Positions 34,796 to 45,599 of a stretch of DNA of 64,000 nt are shown here, piece by piece. Made by a program: the position numbers and the translations under genes. The notes under the pieces were generated by a model. It was not told where the DNA came from. It searched no databases and saw nothing but the letters and a program-made list of their open reading frames with translations. This DNA is from Orientallactaga sibirica. Its lineage: Eukaryota; Chordata; Mammalia; Rodentia; Dipodidae. How positions within the stretch are numbered: the stretch's first letter is position 1; every line of letters starts with the position of its first letter. The DNA is taken from NCBI GenBank assembly GCA_036365145.1, contig JAEOAD010000603.1, forward strand, positions 992,001 to 1,056,000. The letters run 5' to 3'.

Positions 34796-35506
34796 TATCT
34801 TCCTTTTTGTTTTTATTATTGGCAACCCTAGGAGGCATGGTTCTTTGCCAAGCCATTGTTGAACCCAGTTGAACACATGTGACGGTGCCTATCTTAGGTT
34901 GCCCCATCTTATGGAGTCTTACCCGTCATTGGCTACCCACCACCCTAGTGAGAAAACCCGAGGGGTGTGGCCTGGTTTCTTCTGACATCAGTCTGGCTAG
35001 GGCCAGCCCTGCATTGTGCCAAAATCCAAGGGGTGTGGCTGACAGATAGGAGGCATGGTACGGACAAGTGGTGGTGGCTCTGTGACGTGCGACTGGTCCC
35101 AGGGAGTGAGAATTAACTATAGAACCTGAAAAAGACTGGGGTAGGACAGGTTGCTGGGTGACTGTTGTGAGCTCATCTTTAGTGTCATAATTAGTAGCAT
35201 CTAGTGTCCTTAATGTAATCAATGTTATCAAAGGAGTTGGAAAGGAATTTATGGCTGGTTGGAGGGTAGCATTACCATAAGAGGCATTAATAAGCAAAAA
35301 AGGCAAAGGTGTGGCTAAGGAGAAGTACATGCTTGAGGGGGGAGGAAAACAGTGAAATAGAGTGGCTAAAATAAAGCCTAGGAAAAACGTGGGAATATAG
35401 GCCCACCACACCAAACAAGTATGGCCTAAGAAGAGTTGTCCAAATGGTTTCTGGGAATTAGCAGCAGGGAAAAAAGGAGATAAAAGGAGAAAAGTGGGGA
35501 ATAAGT
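34796..35506 (-). pseudogene. 3' internal region of class II provirus, possible env remnant
   Basis: A minus-strand open frame of 162 codons (34,926-35,414) begins with a hydrophobic stretch that could be a signal peptide or membrane segment, which fits the position after pol where env would start. I see no cleavage site, cysteine pattern or transmembrane subunit. Its C-terminal part overlaps a copy of the U3 start (see findings), so most of env is gone. It may also be non-coding 3' sequence open by chance. Confidence 0.4.
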
Positions 35507-36580
35507 TTAAAGTCCCCTATCCAGCCTGAGGGGTTTGGCATCATCCTCTTCATCAAGGTCGATCCCTGAGTCAGTGGCTGGATGGATGTTTCTGGCAGGG
35601 ATCCAGATCGGGATCTGTGAAGTTTCTGGAAATACACAAACATACCCTTGGCCCTGTGTTAAAAGAGGTTGGGGTCCCTTCCAGATATTAGTAAGAGGAT
35701 CCTTCCAGTGGACTAAGGGTAAGTGTGTTGTGGTAGGTTGGGATCTCCAATGTTTGTAGGCTGGGGAGAGTCCTGTCTCATCAAAGGTGAGAAAATTGAG
35801 GGTGAAGAGAGCTTCCATTAGGGCCAAGTGGGGGTCCTTGGGCAACATAGTGGACTTTTGTTTTATAATTAGTTCCTTTAGGGTCCAGTTAGTTCTCTCC
35901 ATGATGGCTTGTCCTTGTGGGTTGTAGGGGATCCCAAGGGAGTGTTTTATTCCCCAAGATTCCATGAAGGATGTGAATTGGGCAGATGTGTATGCAGGGC
36001 CATTGTCAGTTTTAATTGACCAGGATATGCCCATGACCAACATGGCAGTTTTTGTAGCCTTAATGACATGGGAAGCCTTTTCCCCTGAGAGAGCAATAGA
36101 AAAAGTAAGCTTAGAGTAAGTGTCCACAATGACACGGACACATTTGAGGTTACCAAAGGAAGGTATGTGGGTAACATCCATCTGCCAGATAGAATTTGGG
36201 GCAAGGCTTCTAGGATTGACTCCTTGAGGCTGTAGGGGGCCCAAGAGGGCTGGGGGACATGCCTTACAGGTACAGGATAAATGTTTGCATTGGCTAAGCG
36301 AGAGCTCAGGGTATAGGGTTTTTAGATTAGTGGGGGATAGATGTAACCTTTGGTGTAAACATCTAGCTTGTTCTAAAGGTGGCAAGGAGTAGACAACAAT
36401 AAATTTGTCCACCTGCAAATTCCTATCAGCAATAAAGCCAAGCAGACCAGTGTGTGAGTGAACATGCTCAATAAACCAAGGGTACGATCTGTTTTCCATC
36501 TGTAATTGTAAAGTGGAGATGGCAATGTCTATGGGATGATGAGAGGACCCGGGATTGGCTAAGGGCAGTACCTTTGTCAT
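35507..36580 (-). pseudogene. retroviral RNase H C-terminus and integrase, 357 codons open
   Basis: A betaretrovirus-like pol 3' segment, open from an internal Met to a stop. Order by residue: RNase H end (about 1-60), zinc-binding HHCC domain (about 76-112: H...H, then C.C..C), catalytic core with Asp in Q-M-D-V-T (about 134), Asp in K-T-D-N-G (about 191) and Glu in A-I-M-E-R (about 228), then a C-terminal DNA-binding region with W..P..L. The DDE triad that performs 3' processing and strand transfer is therefore present. The frame continues upstream as RNase H sequence ('F-S-D-S-S-Y' just before the Met, about 36,600), so this Met is not a native start. Neighbouring RT and 3' regions are broken. 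It belongs to an old provirus, not to an infectious virus. Confidence 0.88.
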
Positions 36581-37985
36581 TTGAAGAGTGTAACTGCTGT
36601 CAGAGAAGATGTTGATGGGCTTTTGTTGACAGAGCTCTAAGACTCTGATGATGGCATATAATTCCCTTAGGTGGACTGAATGGGGGTTAGGGAACTTAAG
36701 GGATTCATCTGGTCAATTGGCTCTCTTAATAATCAGTCCATAAGTATGTTTATTGGCATCTGTAAAGGCCGAGGGTGCTAAGGGTATTGGCTGACCAGAA
36801 GGCCTGGAGAAATAGTTAGTCTATATGGGCAAAGCTGTTAGGGATTGAAGTAGTTTGTGAGTGGGGAGGTTATTGGCTATCTCATTGGGGAATCCCACCA
36901 ATTGTGGAATGGATGTGGAAAAGAGGGTCCTCCCTAAAAAGAGGTTGAAGTTCCAACATGGGGATGGGCAGAATTATTTTGGAGTGTTCTCTATTATAGA
37001 TTTTGTTAGTGTAGGTACATGCCTTAATTGCTATGAGGAGCATTGTTTGTAGGTTGGTGGTGAGTTTATGGGTCTGTGCCCATTAGGGGTGACCCAGTAA
37101 AGGGGCGATTGGTTTCACCAGATGACTCCCAAAGGCGCCCCTTCCATCCAAAGGATCACATTTAGGATTGGAGCAGACGGGTCATATCTTGTGAGTATCA
37201 TTGTAAAGAGGTAGTGGGATATTTTATGTAACAAGTTTTTGGAGTGAGCATTTAGAGGAACTTTCCTTGAAGGGTTATCAGTAACTCTAAGGAGGTCATA
37301 AAGTGATAGGAGTTCACTAGGTGGGATGAGCAAGAAAGGTTTTAGCCAATTAATTTGGCCACAGACTTTTTGGAGATCATTGAGGGAATAATGGTCCTTT
37401 TTTAGAAGGTGAGGGGTAAGTGGTTGTATAGTAGTAGAAATTTTGTACCCTAAAAATCCAAATGGGGGCACTGTTTGAATTTTTTCATTTGCTATGGCAA
37501 ACCCAAGCTTTTTGAGGTCCTCAATGAGTAGGTTAATAGGGTCCAAAAGGGAAGTCCTTGAGGTATGTGCAATCAAAAGATCATCCATGTATAAACAAGA
37601 AGGCTTTTAGATTGTATTCTTGCTGTGGCAGAGGATATAAACATTTGGCAAATAGGACTGTTTTTCATGCCCTGGGGGAGAATTCTCCATTGATATCTTT
37701 TAGATATCTTTTAGCTGGGATAGAATGTTTGGTCTCCCAGACAGTAAAGGCAAAGTAGGACCTGTCCTCTGCCACTAAAGGGATAGAGAAAAAGCAATCT
37801 TTAATATGTAAGATAACTATATGGTGGTTAATTGGAATGGCTCTAGGGGGAGGCCAGCCTGAAAGGAGCCCATTTTTAACAAATGTTTATTAACCTGGCG
37901 AAGGTCTTGGAGCAGTCTATGTTTACCAGTTTTCTTTTTAATGACAATTATGGGTGAATTATGGGGGCTAATAGAGGGCTCAATA
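36581..37985 (-). pseudogene. retroviral reverse transcriptase/RNase H remnant
   Basis: Minus strand, 5' to 3' from 37,985: finger region ('[10 protein letters not shown]' near 37,920), palm motif A ('I-K-D-C-F-F-S-I-P-L' near 37,800), YMDD active-site motif at about 37,578-37,589, thumb and connection to about 37,115, and RNase H to 36,581. Breaks: an in-frame stop shortly before YMDD, frame changes between 37,590 and 37,816, a stop near 37,115, and a 12-base tandem duplication around 37,692-37,714. gag, protease and the 5' LTR are absent: the provirus stops at about 37,985 against a reverse B4-like SINE. Confidence 0.85.
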
Positions 37986-38350
37986 TGGCATTTATGCTTG
38001 TAATTATGTGTGTTCATATGTATATGGGCACACATGTGAGTGCTGGTGTGGACATCTGTGTGCATGTTTCTGTGGATGCAAGAATCAATATCCAGTGTAT
38101 CTAGTGTCATATTTGATCATTTCCACCTTATTTTTTTGAGACAGGGTGTCTTGTTGAGCCCAGACCTCACCAATTTGCCTAAACTAGTTGGCCAGTGAAC
38201 CCCAGAGATTCTGTGTTTACACCTCTAATGAACTGAAATTACTGGTGTGTACCACTATACCTGATATTTTTAAATGGATACTGGAGATCTGAATATGGGT
38301 CCTTATACTTAGTGACAAGCACATTACCCAATGAGCCATCTCTCTAGCAC
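37986..38350 (-). mobile_element. B4-like SINE, reverse, with TG-rich leader
   Basis: A TG/CATG-rich stretch (37,995-38,090) is followed by 'tttttttgagacagggtgtcttg' (reversed B1 part), 'ggccagtgaaccccagag', and the reversed tRNA-like part 'gggtccttatacttagtgacaagcac...aatgagccatctctctagcac' in order. Confidence 0.65.
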
Positions 38351-38458
38351 TGATTTTCTGTTGTTATTCACAATGGGATAACTCTAACAAAAATGCATCC
38401 AAAATCATAAAAGCACAATATTATATACATACTTTTCTAAATGATTTTTAATATATTA

Positions 38459-38961
38459 TGTGCTATTTTAGTTAATTTTTCTTGTCAACTAGACTGGGTT
38501 GAGAAATAGCTGGAAAACAGGTAGAGAACACTTCTGATATGCCTGTGAGGATGTTTACAGAGAGAATATTATGCAGACCATAGAACTGAGGGAAAAGTTT
38601 GCCTTCAAGGGCATGTTCCTATGTATGGGAAGATTCTCATGTGCATATGAGCTTGATTATTCTTGAGTGCATATATTTTTTGCTAAATCTGATGTACATT
38701 AAAGTTCAGATTCTTCAGTCTTTGAGTGAGGACACTGCAGTTACTCTCCATGGAGCTTCCAGACTCTCAGGCACGAGCCAATGCTTCATTATTGGCCCTT
38801 GTTCTTTGGAAGCATCTAGCATCTTGGGGTGAGCTGGTTTCCCCAGCTCTCCCTGAAGATGGCAGTTGCTTGCATGTTTTAGTCTCTGATCAATCTAATA
38901 AATCCCCTCTAATAATTATACATGTGATGCATTTTTTTTTTATCTAGAGGATCCTAACACA
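38459..38961 (+). mobile_element. ERVL-type solo LTR (MLT2-like)
   Basis: TGTGCTATTTTAGTTAATTT... 'cttgtcaactagactgggttgag', 'atgcctgtgaggatgttt', 'tctgatcaatctaataaatcccc' (poly(A) signal) and the end '...agaggatcctaacaca' follow the plan of ERVL LTRs. No clear 5-bp duplication. Confidence 0.6.
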
Positions 38962-39139
38962 CTTACTGTAATGCATATTAGTGTGCAATTAATAAACAAA
39001 TATGTAGACAACATCTGAGAATATAAGCTACCTGTAGCTGTAATTAGAATTCCATAACTCAAGCAAAATGACTTCTAGAAATGATCAAACACATTTGCAT
39101 GTGACCTGAGTTATAATGGAGAGTATAGATGATGCTCTT

Positions 39140-39322
39140 TAAAAAAAACAAAAACAAAAACAAAAACAAAAAACATATGTGTACTTGTATGCATGTGCCA
39201 GAGTATCTTGCTGCCACAAATGAATGCCTGTCTGTCTTTATGTGGGTGTCTAGGGAATTGATTCCTGGCCAACAGGCTTTGCAAGAAAGTGTCTTTAGCT
39301 ACTGAGTCATCTTTCCAAATGA
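39140..39322 (-). mobile_element. tRNA-derived SINE, reverse, with (CAAAA)n run
   Basis: A plus-strand A-rich run (39,141-39,173, CAAAAA units) precedes a diverged reversed body: 'tgcatgtgccagagtatc', 'ggaattgattcctggcc', 'aggctttgcaagaaagtg', 'tgagtcatctttcca'. Confidence 0.6.
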
Positions 39323-39762
39323 TACTCTCTTTAATAATGTAAGTTCTTTGTTGTAGTGTGCTCATCAGCATCTTAACCCAGAGCATGCTTAAAATTTTCC
39401 CATTTTCAGGGCAAAAATTCAAACTCTTTACCAAGCTTGCAGCTTCTCATATTTTACCCATTGCCTTCTATTTGAAATGTAATGTACACACACTCTCTTC
39501 TTTATTTAGTTCTCAAACCTTAGGAACTTTGTTCCTAATATTTATAATGTTTCCTAACACAAATTAGACACATAAAAATATTTGTTTAATGAAAATTAAT
39601 GATTGACTAAATTCCTGATTTCAACTTAATTTGGTTTTAAATTAATTTGTGAGGCTTCTGAAGTAACTATTCTTTTTGTAAATATATATTTCCATAACTT
39701 TCATATGCCCTTAAGAAATTTATTATAAATTTTTTGTGAATTATTAATGTGCTTTAGTATTT
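39323..39762. other. unassigned DNA
   Basis: Nothing recognisable. Confidence 0.45.
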
Positions 39763-39777
39763 AAAAAGATGGAATGT

Positions 39778-40000
39778 TGGGCTGGAGGGATGGTTTAATG
39801 GTTAAGGTGCATGCCTGCTAAGCCTAAGGACCTTGGTTTGATTCTCCAGGTCCCACATAAGCCAGATGCTACATGGTGGCACATGTGTCTGGAGTTCATT
39901 TATAGTGGCTGGAGGCCCTGGCACACCGATTTTCACTTTCTCTCTGTGTCTCTCTCTCCCCCTCTCTCTGTCTCTAATAAATAAATAAAAATAAATCTTA
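39778..40000 (+). mobile_element. tRNA-derived SINE with 15-bp duplication
   Basis: Full-length copy with a CT-rich tract and AAATA tail. Identical flanks aaaaagatggaatgt at 39,763-39,777 and 40,001-40,015. Confidence 0.95.
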
Positions 40001-40108
40001 AAAAAGATGGAATGTGAACATTTACATGAGAAAGAAACTCAGGATAGTTTATAATTGTGTTCCCCAGACTTTAATTGTCAAAATTGATCATTAAAAATTA
40101 AAACAAAA

Positions 40109-40258
40109 CCAGGCGTGATGGCGCATGCCTTTAATCCCAGCATTTGGGAGGCAGAGGTAGGAGTATTGCCATCAGTTCAAGGCCACCCTGAGATTACATA
40201 GTGAATTCCAGGTCAGCCTGAGCTAGAGTGTGACCCTACCTGGAAAAACCAAAATAAA
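40109..40258 (+). mobile_element. B1 SINE with 16-bp duplication
   Basis: 'ccaggcgtgatggcgcatgcctttaatcccagc' (broken in reading), 'ttcaaggccaccctgag', 'gtgtgaccctacctgg'. Flanks aaaaattaaaacaaaa at 40,093-40,108 and 40,259-40,274 are identical, so this is a fairly recent insertion. Confidence 0.96.
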
Positions 40259-40274
40259 AAAAATTAAAACAAAA

Positions 40275-40916
40275 TATGTTTGCTATAAAAGAGATTTCTG
40301 GTCACTATCCCCTGATCCCTGTTTTGTAGACTTGGGAAGATTCCAAGAGTTTGCATTTCAAAAATAGTTGTTGATAATCTGAAAGCTGCTGGTCTACAGA
40401 TTGCTGTCTGAAGTTCCTGATTTACATTGTATCCTCCAATAAACAATGTTGTAGTTGCAAAGAAATAAGTAATGATGATATGTATTATACACTGAGAATG
40501 TAGTAATGATAGGTATGGTTCAGATAGCATTAATAGTTATGAATATTTACATTTACACTCACAAGCACAAAAAGTAGTGTTAAAATTAAGCACTATATTT
40601 AGCTGCACAAGGTAATTGAATTGCCTTAATTCCCTTTACTATAAATAGTAGACAGGAAATTTACCCCATGGTGTCCAAAACTAATCACAACTTGTTGCTG
40701 GTTTGCTCTCATCTTTGAACAGTTAGATAAAAGGCAATGGTTTTTAATATTCTGGCTCAATAGTAATCATTTTCTAGGGGAACCATGTCAGACATTTAAT
40801 ACTTGTTGTTTTGTTTCATTCCTCCAATGATCATATAGATTATACTGCTAGATATTTTACAGATGATTGTATTACATTTTATGAAAGGCTTCTCAGGTAG
40901 AAAGTAATTGAAGAAA
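40275..40916. other. unassigned DNA
   Basis: No element or gene recognised. Confidence 0.45.
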
Positions 40917-40921
40917 GCCTC

Positions 40922-41260
40922 TGTAGCAGACAGCTTTAGTTTCACTGAGATGAACTTCCAGACCCTGCACAGTTATGGAGGAAGGGATTTTCTGAAGCTT
41001 ACAAATCCATGGGAAGTTCCATAATGGCAGAAGAATCTGGTCTGCCTTCACAGTTCCAAGCACAGACTGAAAAGCCACAAGCCAAAGCCACATAGCACAG
41101 CACACTTCAGGAACTCCAGCTAGACACACTTTTCATATCTTTAGATTGAAATCTCAAACCCACCACCACAACTTCAGATCCACCCACTGACACTGCAGAT
41201 GCAAACTAAAAACTAATAAAACATTGAATATATTGGCAGACATCTATTCAAACTACCACA
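40922..41260 (-). mobile_element. MaLR 3' LTR
   Basis: 339 bp, TG...CA on both strands. About 85-90% like its partner by eye. It lacks an 18-bp block (around 41,208) that the partner keeps between two 'ctgc' repeats. Confidence 0.88.
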
Positions 41261-42249
41261 TTTCTTCCCTGGCCCCCAATATATTTATAACTATCACACA
41301 TTGTAAATTGTACTCAGTCCAATTTCAAAGGTCCCCACAGTCTTGACTAACTTAAGATAGTTTTAAGGTCCCAAGTCTCATCTGAGATTTAAGATCATCT
41401 CTTATCTGTGAGTCCTGCAAAATCAAACAAGTTATATACTTCCAACATTTAAAGGCACAGAGTAAACATTTTTAACTGGTATAAGGCATAGCAAGGAGGG
41501 ACTAGCACAATGCAAACTCAACCACCATAAGCAATCATCAAACTTCTGCAGTTCAAGTTCAATATAACCAGAGACTGACAGTCTCCAGGTTTTCCAATTC
41601 CACCCCTCCAGTTGGGCAGAGTATCCAGGGAAAACATCCATCCAAGGCCAACAGTGCACTCCATGGTAGTCCTTGCACAGTCTTGATATATCAAAATGTT
41701 TTCAGGTCTCCACACAAACCATGGTCCATCTTCCAAAGGCTCAGCCTATCAGGGCATCATGCCCTGCCTCATGCTGCATCTCAACAGTGGCTCCTGGAAC
41801 CATGTGCAATTCATGACCACTCCACACATTTTTCATGCCTTTGAAACCAATACCAGGTGTGCAGGACACAGCCATATTCTTAATTCAGGGACAAAATAAA
41901 TAATAACCTTGAGAAGTAGGTTCCTTCTCCAGTCAACTCTTTCCAAAAGAGTTTGCATTTCTAACAGTCTTTCCTCAGGCATCTTCTCCATTGTTTTAAT
42001 GTAAAGCAGTCAGGCTAATGTGTTGACAATAGCAGCTTCACTAACCTAAAACCAGTCTCACTGCTTCTAATTTTAACTTGCTTTAGGTTTTCCAACTTGA
42101 AATCTTAAATCGCTCAGTCCAATCTCTCAGTCCAATATCTTTAGCCTGAAGGGACCAAACTGATGCCATGACAGGCTCCACTAAGGCACCACCATAGCTA
42201 GGCCTAGGTTTCAATTTTCTGGAGGGACAGACAAGATTTCTCAGAAACC

Positions 42250-42702
42250 TAAAACAAAGGGACATTAATCAAAGGGACATTAATCAATGACTGCCCTGAC
42301 CAGAAAAAGGCTGAGTCAGTTCTTATAAAGTCACCAGACTTGTCCCTTTTGCTCCAACCAATCAAAGGTATACAAATGTAACTGCCACTTGCTTAGCCAA
42401 TCATATTAGGAGATTACCTCACCTGCTTAAGATTCCCCTAGACCTAGCTTCCAAAACCCTAAGACCAATCAAAAACTGCAAGTACAGTACTGTTCAAATT
42501 AGCCAATCATGTTAAAAGACTAAAAGCCCACCAAAATTCCTTTAGCTGTGCTTAAAAGGAGCCTGGAAGCTCCTCCTGGGGTCACCATTTTGTATGAATG
42601 GCTGACCCCTGCATGCTGGCTGATTCTGCAGAATAAACAGTCTTTGCTTTTACATATTATTTGACTCTGGGGTCTTTCTTCAGTGATTTTCAGACCCTTA
42701 CA
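42250..42702 (+). mobile_element. gammaretrovirus-like 5' LTR
   Basis: U3 contains a 15-bp tandem repeat (42,256-42,285) and four CCAAT motifs (42,358, 42,397, 42,465, 42,503). A TATA-like 'cttaaaagg' lies near 42,551 and AATAAA at 42,632-42,637; the end is 'cccttaca' at 42,702. The final 240 bp match the 3' LTR. The left edge is approximate. Confidence 0.75.
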
Positions 42703-42704
42703 TT

Positions 42705-42722
42705 TGGGGGGCTCTTCTGGGA
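42705..42722 (+). other. primer binding site, tRNA-Pro-like
   Basis: TGGGGGGCTCTTCTGGGA, two bases after the LTR. It resembles the proline-tRNA primer site common in gammaretroviruses, with one extra G and two substitutions. Confidence 0.75.
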
Positions 42723-43160
42723 TCACTGGGGACCCCCCAGACTCAATAGTGGAGCGATTCTAGGAGAACAATAGATTCCTAGCTGATTGGAGAGTTAGGG
42801 TGCCCCTCTGTACTGTGTGTCTTTGTTCTGCTCTATTCTTTGTTCTGTTTTAGGTAATTCTGGCATCCAGGCGCAATCTGGAGGCCCATAGAGGTGAGGC
42901 TGATGAGCCACATATTAACTTGGGGCCAAGGGGTTCCGAGGACACTCTGGACCCCCTTCTGGTGGAGCTGGAGGGCTCCCACCTGACTTTGGTTTTAATA
43001 GACACTGATGCGCCCATCTGGTGGAGCCCGTTCACAGGATAGACCATTGTCAGAAGCATTTGAGTGTCTTTTTCACTTCCCAGGAAATTTGTTTTTGAGT
43101 CTGTGTGTCTATGTCTTGTTTGTCATTTCTACTTTCTTGAAAGTTTCCTTGAAAGGTACT

Positions 43161-43223
43161 ATGGGACAAGCAACAAGTTCCACCCCACTGGACCTAGTCC
43201 AGTCACACTTCAAGGATTTCTGA
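43161..43223 (+). pseudogene. gag start (matrix N-terminus), stopped after 20 codons
   Basis: Met-Gly at the start gives the N-terminal glycine used for myristoylation of gammaretroviral matrix. The frame ends at TGA 43,221. Matrix-like sequence resumes at about 44,200 beyond the inserted element, so gag was split by insertion as well as by point mutation. Confidence 0.75.
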
Positions 43224-43793
43224 TGCTTGGAGGAGAATCTGGGTTTAACAGTATGGACGGGAAAACTAACTGTTGGGCCCTAAGAGGCCCCGGTGTGAGG
43301 CCTAGTGGTTCTGAGCCTGGCTAGAGTTTAGCAACCTGTCCTTGGCCTACTCCTGCTTGTGAGGCCTAGTGGAACTTTATAAGCCTGACTAGAGTTTAGC
43401 GACCTGTCCTTGGAGTGACTCAGCAAGGCCTAAGCTGAAACTGCCTCCACCCACCCACTGCTGACGTGGTGAAATACTATTGGCCCTTACACCTTTATTT
43501 CATCCTTTTTCCCACCCTCTTTCTCAAAATATATAAACACCTTCCCATGACAATAAACTGAGTTTTTCTGCCTTGACAGACTCCCGGCTCAATGTGGTTT
43601 TTCTCCCCGGTGTTTTAGGGGGGGAGGGGTTTGAGCTGCGACACCTGTTTTCCCGCTCAGCCTCAAGAGGATCCGGCTGGACTGGCTCTCTCTTCCGCTC
43701 TACCTGCCGGTGGAGAAGAACCAGCAGACTGGTGCCCTGTGTGAGGAACAGTAAAGCATGGATCTACCGGCTGGGGGAAAGGAACCGGCAGAC

Positions 43794-43809
43794 TGGTGAC
43801 CCCGACGTG
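43794..43809 (+). other. primer binding site, tRNA-Trp-like
   Basis: TGGTGACCCCGACGTG, three bases after the LTR end. It is complementary to the 3' terminal 16 bases of mammalian tRNA-Trp as I recall them. A second, degenerate LTR-end/primer-site unit lies just upstream (43,701-43,740). Confidence 0.7.
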
Positions 43810-44036
43810 ACGAAGGAAAAATACGAAACTACGCTAACGGGCTAATCGGACTGCGGTCGGGTGTACACTCATAAATTATGAGGTAGTCTTCATATCTAAT
43901 ATTCTAACCTTTGCTTCTGTAACCTGTGCTTGCTTCAACATCTTTTCATTCCTTTCTCTTTCCTTTCATTTCCAGGTTGCCGGCAAACCACATCTGCAGT
44001 GCCTGTATTTCTAAATGGGTCATATGTTCATGGCGG

Positions 44037-44160
44037 ACACACCACGTGGGTAGACCTAAAAAAAGAAACTCACCACGTGGATAGATCTAGAGGAGATTCA
44101 CCACATGGGCAGACCTAAAAAAAGAAACTCACCATGTGGATAGATTTAGAGGAGACTCAC
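44037..44160 (+). repeat. tandem repeat with four E-box positions
   Basis: Two 59-60-bp units, each made of two half-units of about 30 bp. The core hexamers are CACGTG (44,043-44,048), CACGTG (44,074-44,079), CACATG (44,102-44,107) and CATGTG (44,133-44,138), spaced 31, 28 and 31 bp. The first two are perfect E-boxes; the last two are what C-to-T decay of the central CpG on either strand would give. Confidence 0.85.
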
Positions 44161-44193
44161 CATGATCTACCGGCCGGGGGAAAGGAACCGGCA

Positions 44194-45585
44194 ACTAACC
44201 ATCTTTTGCAAGAATGAATGGCTGGCTTTCAAAGTGGGATGGCCAGATGGAAGCACATTTCACCTCCCCACCATTTGCAAGGTTAAAGATATTGTGTATG
44301 GGAATCCTGGGCATCCTGACCAGGTCCCATACATCTTGGTATGGCAATATCTGGTGGAGAGCATCCCCTTTTGCCACCAGCCCCAGTAATCTTGTCAGTT
44401 AAGGAGTCAGGGTTGCCAAAGGACTGCAAGCCAGTGGTCCTGCCCCCTTCTGCCCCCAAGAAGGATGGATACCCAGCTCCCTATGTACCTGCCTCTGTGC
44501 CAGAACCTGTACAGCAGGTAGTAGCTGCTGATCCAGGCCCAGGGGAAAAAGGAGGAAACATAATAAGTCCTCCCCATACACAGGCTTGGACTGCGAGACA
44601 GGCAGACTCCCCAATGATTGTACTGTTTCTATGGACAATTGCCCACCCCCCCCCCAATCAGGAGGGCCAACAGTTTGTGACTCATATCCCTTTTTCTACC
44701 AGTGACTTATATAATTGAAAGATGCAGAACCCAAAGTTTTCTTAGAAACCTTCATCCATCCTCAACTTGTTAGATTCCATAATGATAATCCATCAGCCCA
44801 CTTGGGATGATTGTCAACAGCTCTTACAGGTTCTTTTTACTACAGAGGAAAGGAAATGAATTCTAACTGCTGCCTGGACCTGGTTCCTGAAAACTGGTTC
44901 CTGGACCTAAGAGTTAGCCCACAGCTGTACAGGTTGACATGGATACAGCTTTCCCTTAATCTGCCCAAATTGGGATCCCAACAGCCCTGCAGGTAAGGAG
45001 GGAGTGAAAGCCTACCATTAGATTCTGATAGGAGGTCTCTGAGAGGCTGCAAGAAATCCCACAAATTTATCTAAGGTAGGACAGGTTATACAAGGTAAGG
45101 AGGAAAGCTCAGGGTCCTTTTTAGAGAGACTATTAGAAGCATACCAGACTTACACACGCCTGGAGCCAGAAGCAAGAGGAAACCAGTCTGCTGTAAACAA
45201 GGCCTTTGTCAACCAGGCAGTGCTAGACATCCACAGGAAGCTCCTGTGACTGAATGGTTTCCAGGGTAAGCAGATGTCAGAACTTGTAGCTATAGCAGAC
45301 AAAGACAAAGTTTATAATAATAGAGAAACTCCAGAAGACAAACAGACCAGAGGCTTAACAAAATTGCTACTGGCTGCCACAGGAAAATCTGACCCAAGGG
45401 AATTAAAATCCATGGCTTATGACAGAGACAGGAGCAAATCTGCTTCACAATTGAGAGGGGAAAGGCAACACCCACTCTGTCTCCAAAAAGACCAACGTGC
45501 TAATTGTAAAGAAATGGGACTTTGGAAAGATAAATGTCCAAAAAGACAAAAATCCAAAAGTTTTACAAGTAGGAGAACTCAGTAA
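44194..45585 (+). pseudogene. gag remnant: matrix end, proline-rich region, capsid, nucleocapsid
   Basis: Matrix-like text (W-L-A-F-K-V-G-W-P, then H-P-D-Q-V-P-Y near 44,310) runs to about 44,389. A proline-rich p12-like stretch in another frame (about 44,390-44,715) ends at a D-L-Y-N capsid-start-like motif. Capsid with the major homology region (Q-G-K-E-E-S...F-L-E-R-L, 45,091-45,170) contains many stops. The last 103 codons (45,274-45,585) are open and end in a nucleocapsid box (45,490-45,541). In that zinc knuckle the first Cys is Arg and the His is Leu, so it should not bind zinc normally. Confidence 0.82.
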
Positions 45586-45599
45586 CTGAGGGCATCAGG

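Larger units (their letters stand above)
43271..44193 (+). mobile_element. third-level LTR element with 6-bp duplication, internally deleted
   Basis: Bounded by TGTTGGGCC (43,271) and CCGGCA (44,193) and by the hexamer ACTAAC on each side (43,265-43,270 and 44,194-44,199). The proposed 5' LTR is 43,271-43,790 with TATAAA 43,532-43,537 and AATAAA 43,552-43,557. A primer site, a leader of about 350 bases with E-box repeats, and then only the last 30 or so bases of a second LTR (44,164-44,193, matching 43,761-43,790) follow. It interrupts the matrix region of the gammaretrovirus-like gag. No coding frame of its own. A 6-bp duplication suggests class II integration, whereas a Trp primer is more usual in class I, so the family is open. 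Confidence 0.75.

Noticed and set aside
37981..38110. N-terminal part of an open frame that leads into the RT remnant
   Set aside because: The His/Thr-rich start is translated TG/CA-rich SINE leader, not viral protein.
42850..43324. Open frames in the leader of the gammaretrovirus-like provirus
   Set aside because: Located between primer site and gag start, in frames other than gag; no motif. Only the Met-Gly frame at 43,161 makes sense.
44037..44160. CRISPR-like short repeats
   Set aside because: Adjacent imperfect units with no unique spacers, inside an LTR element of a mammalian genome.
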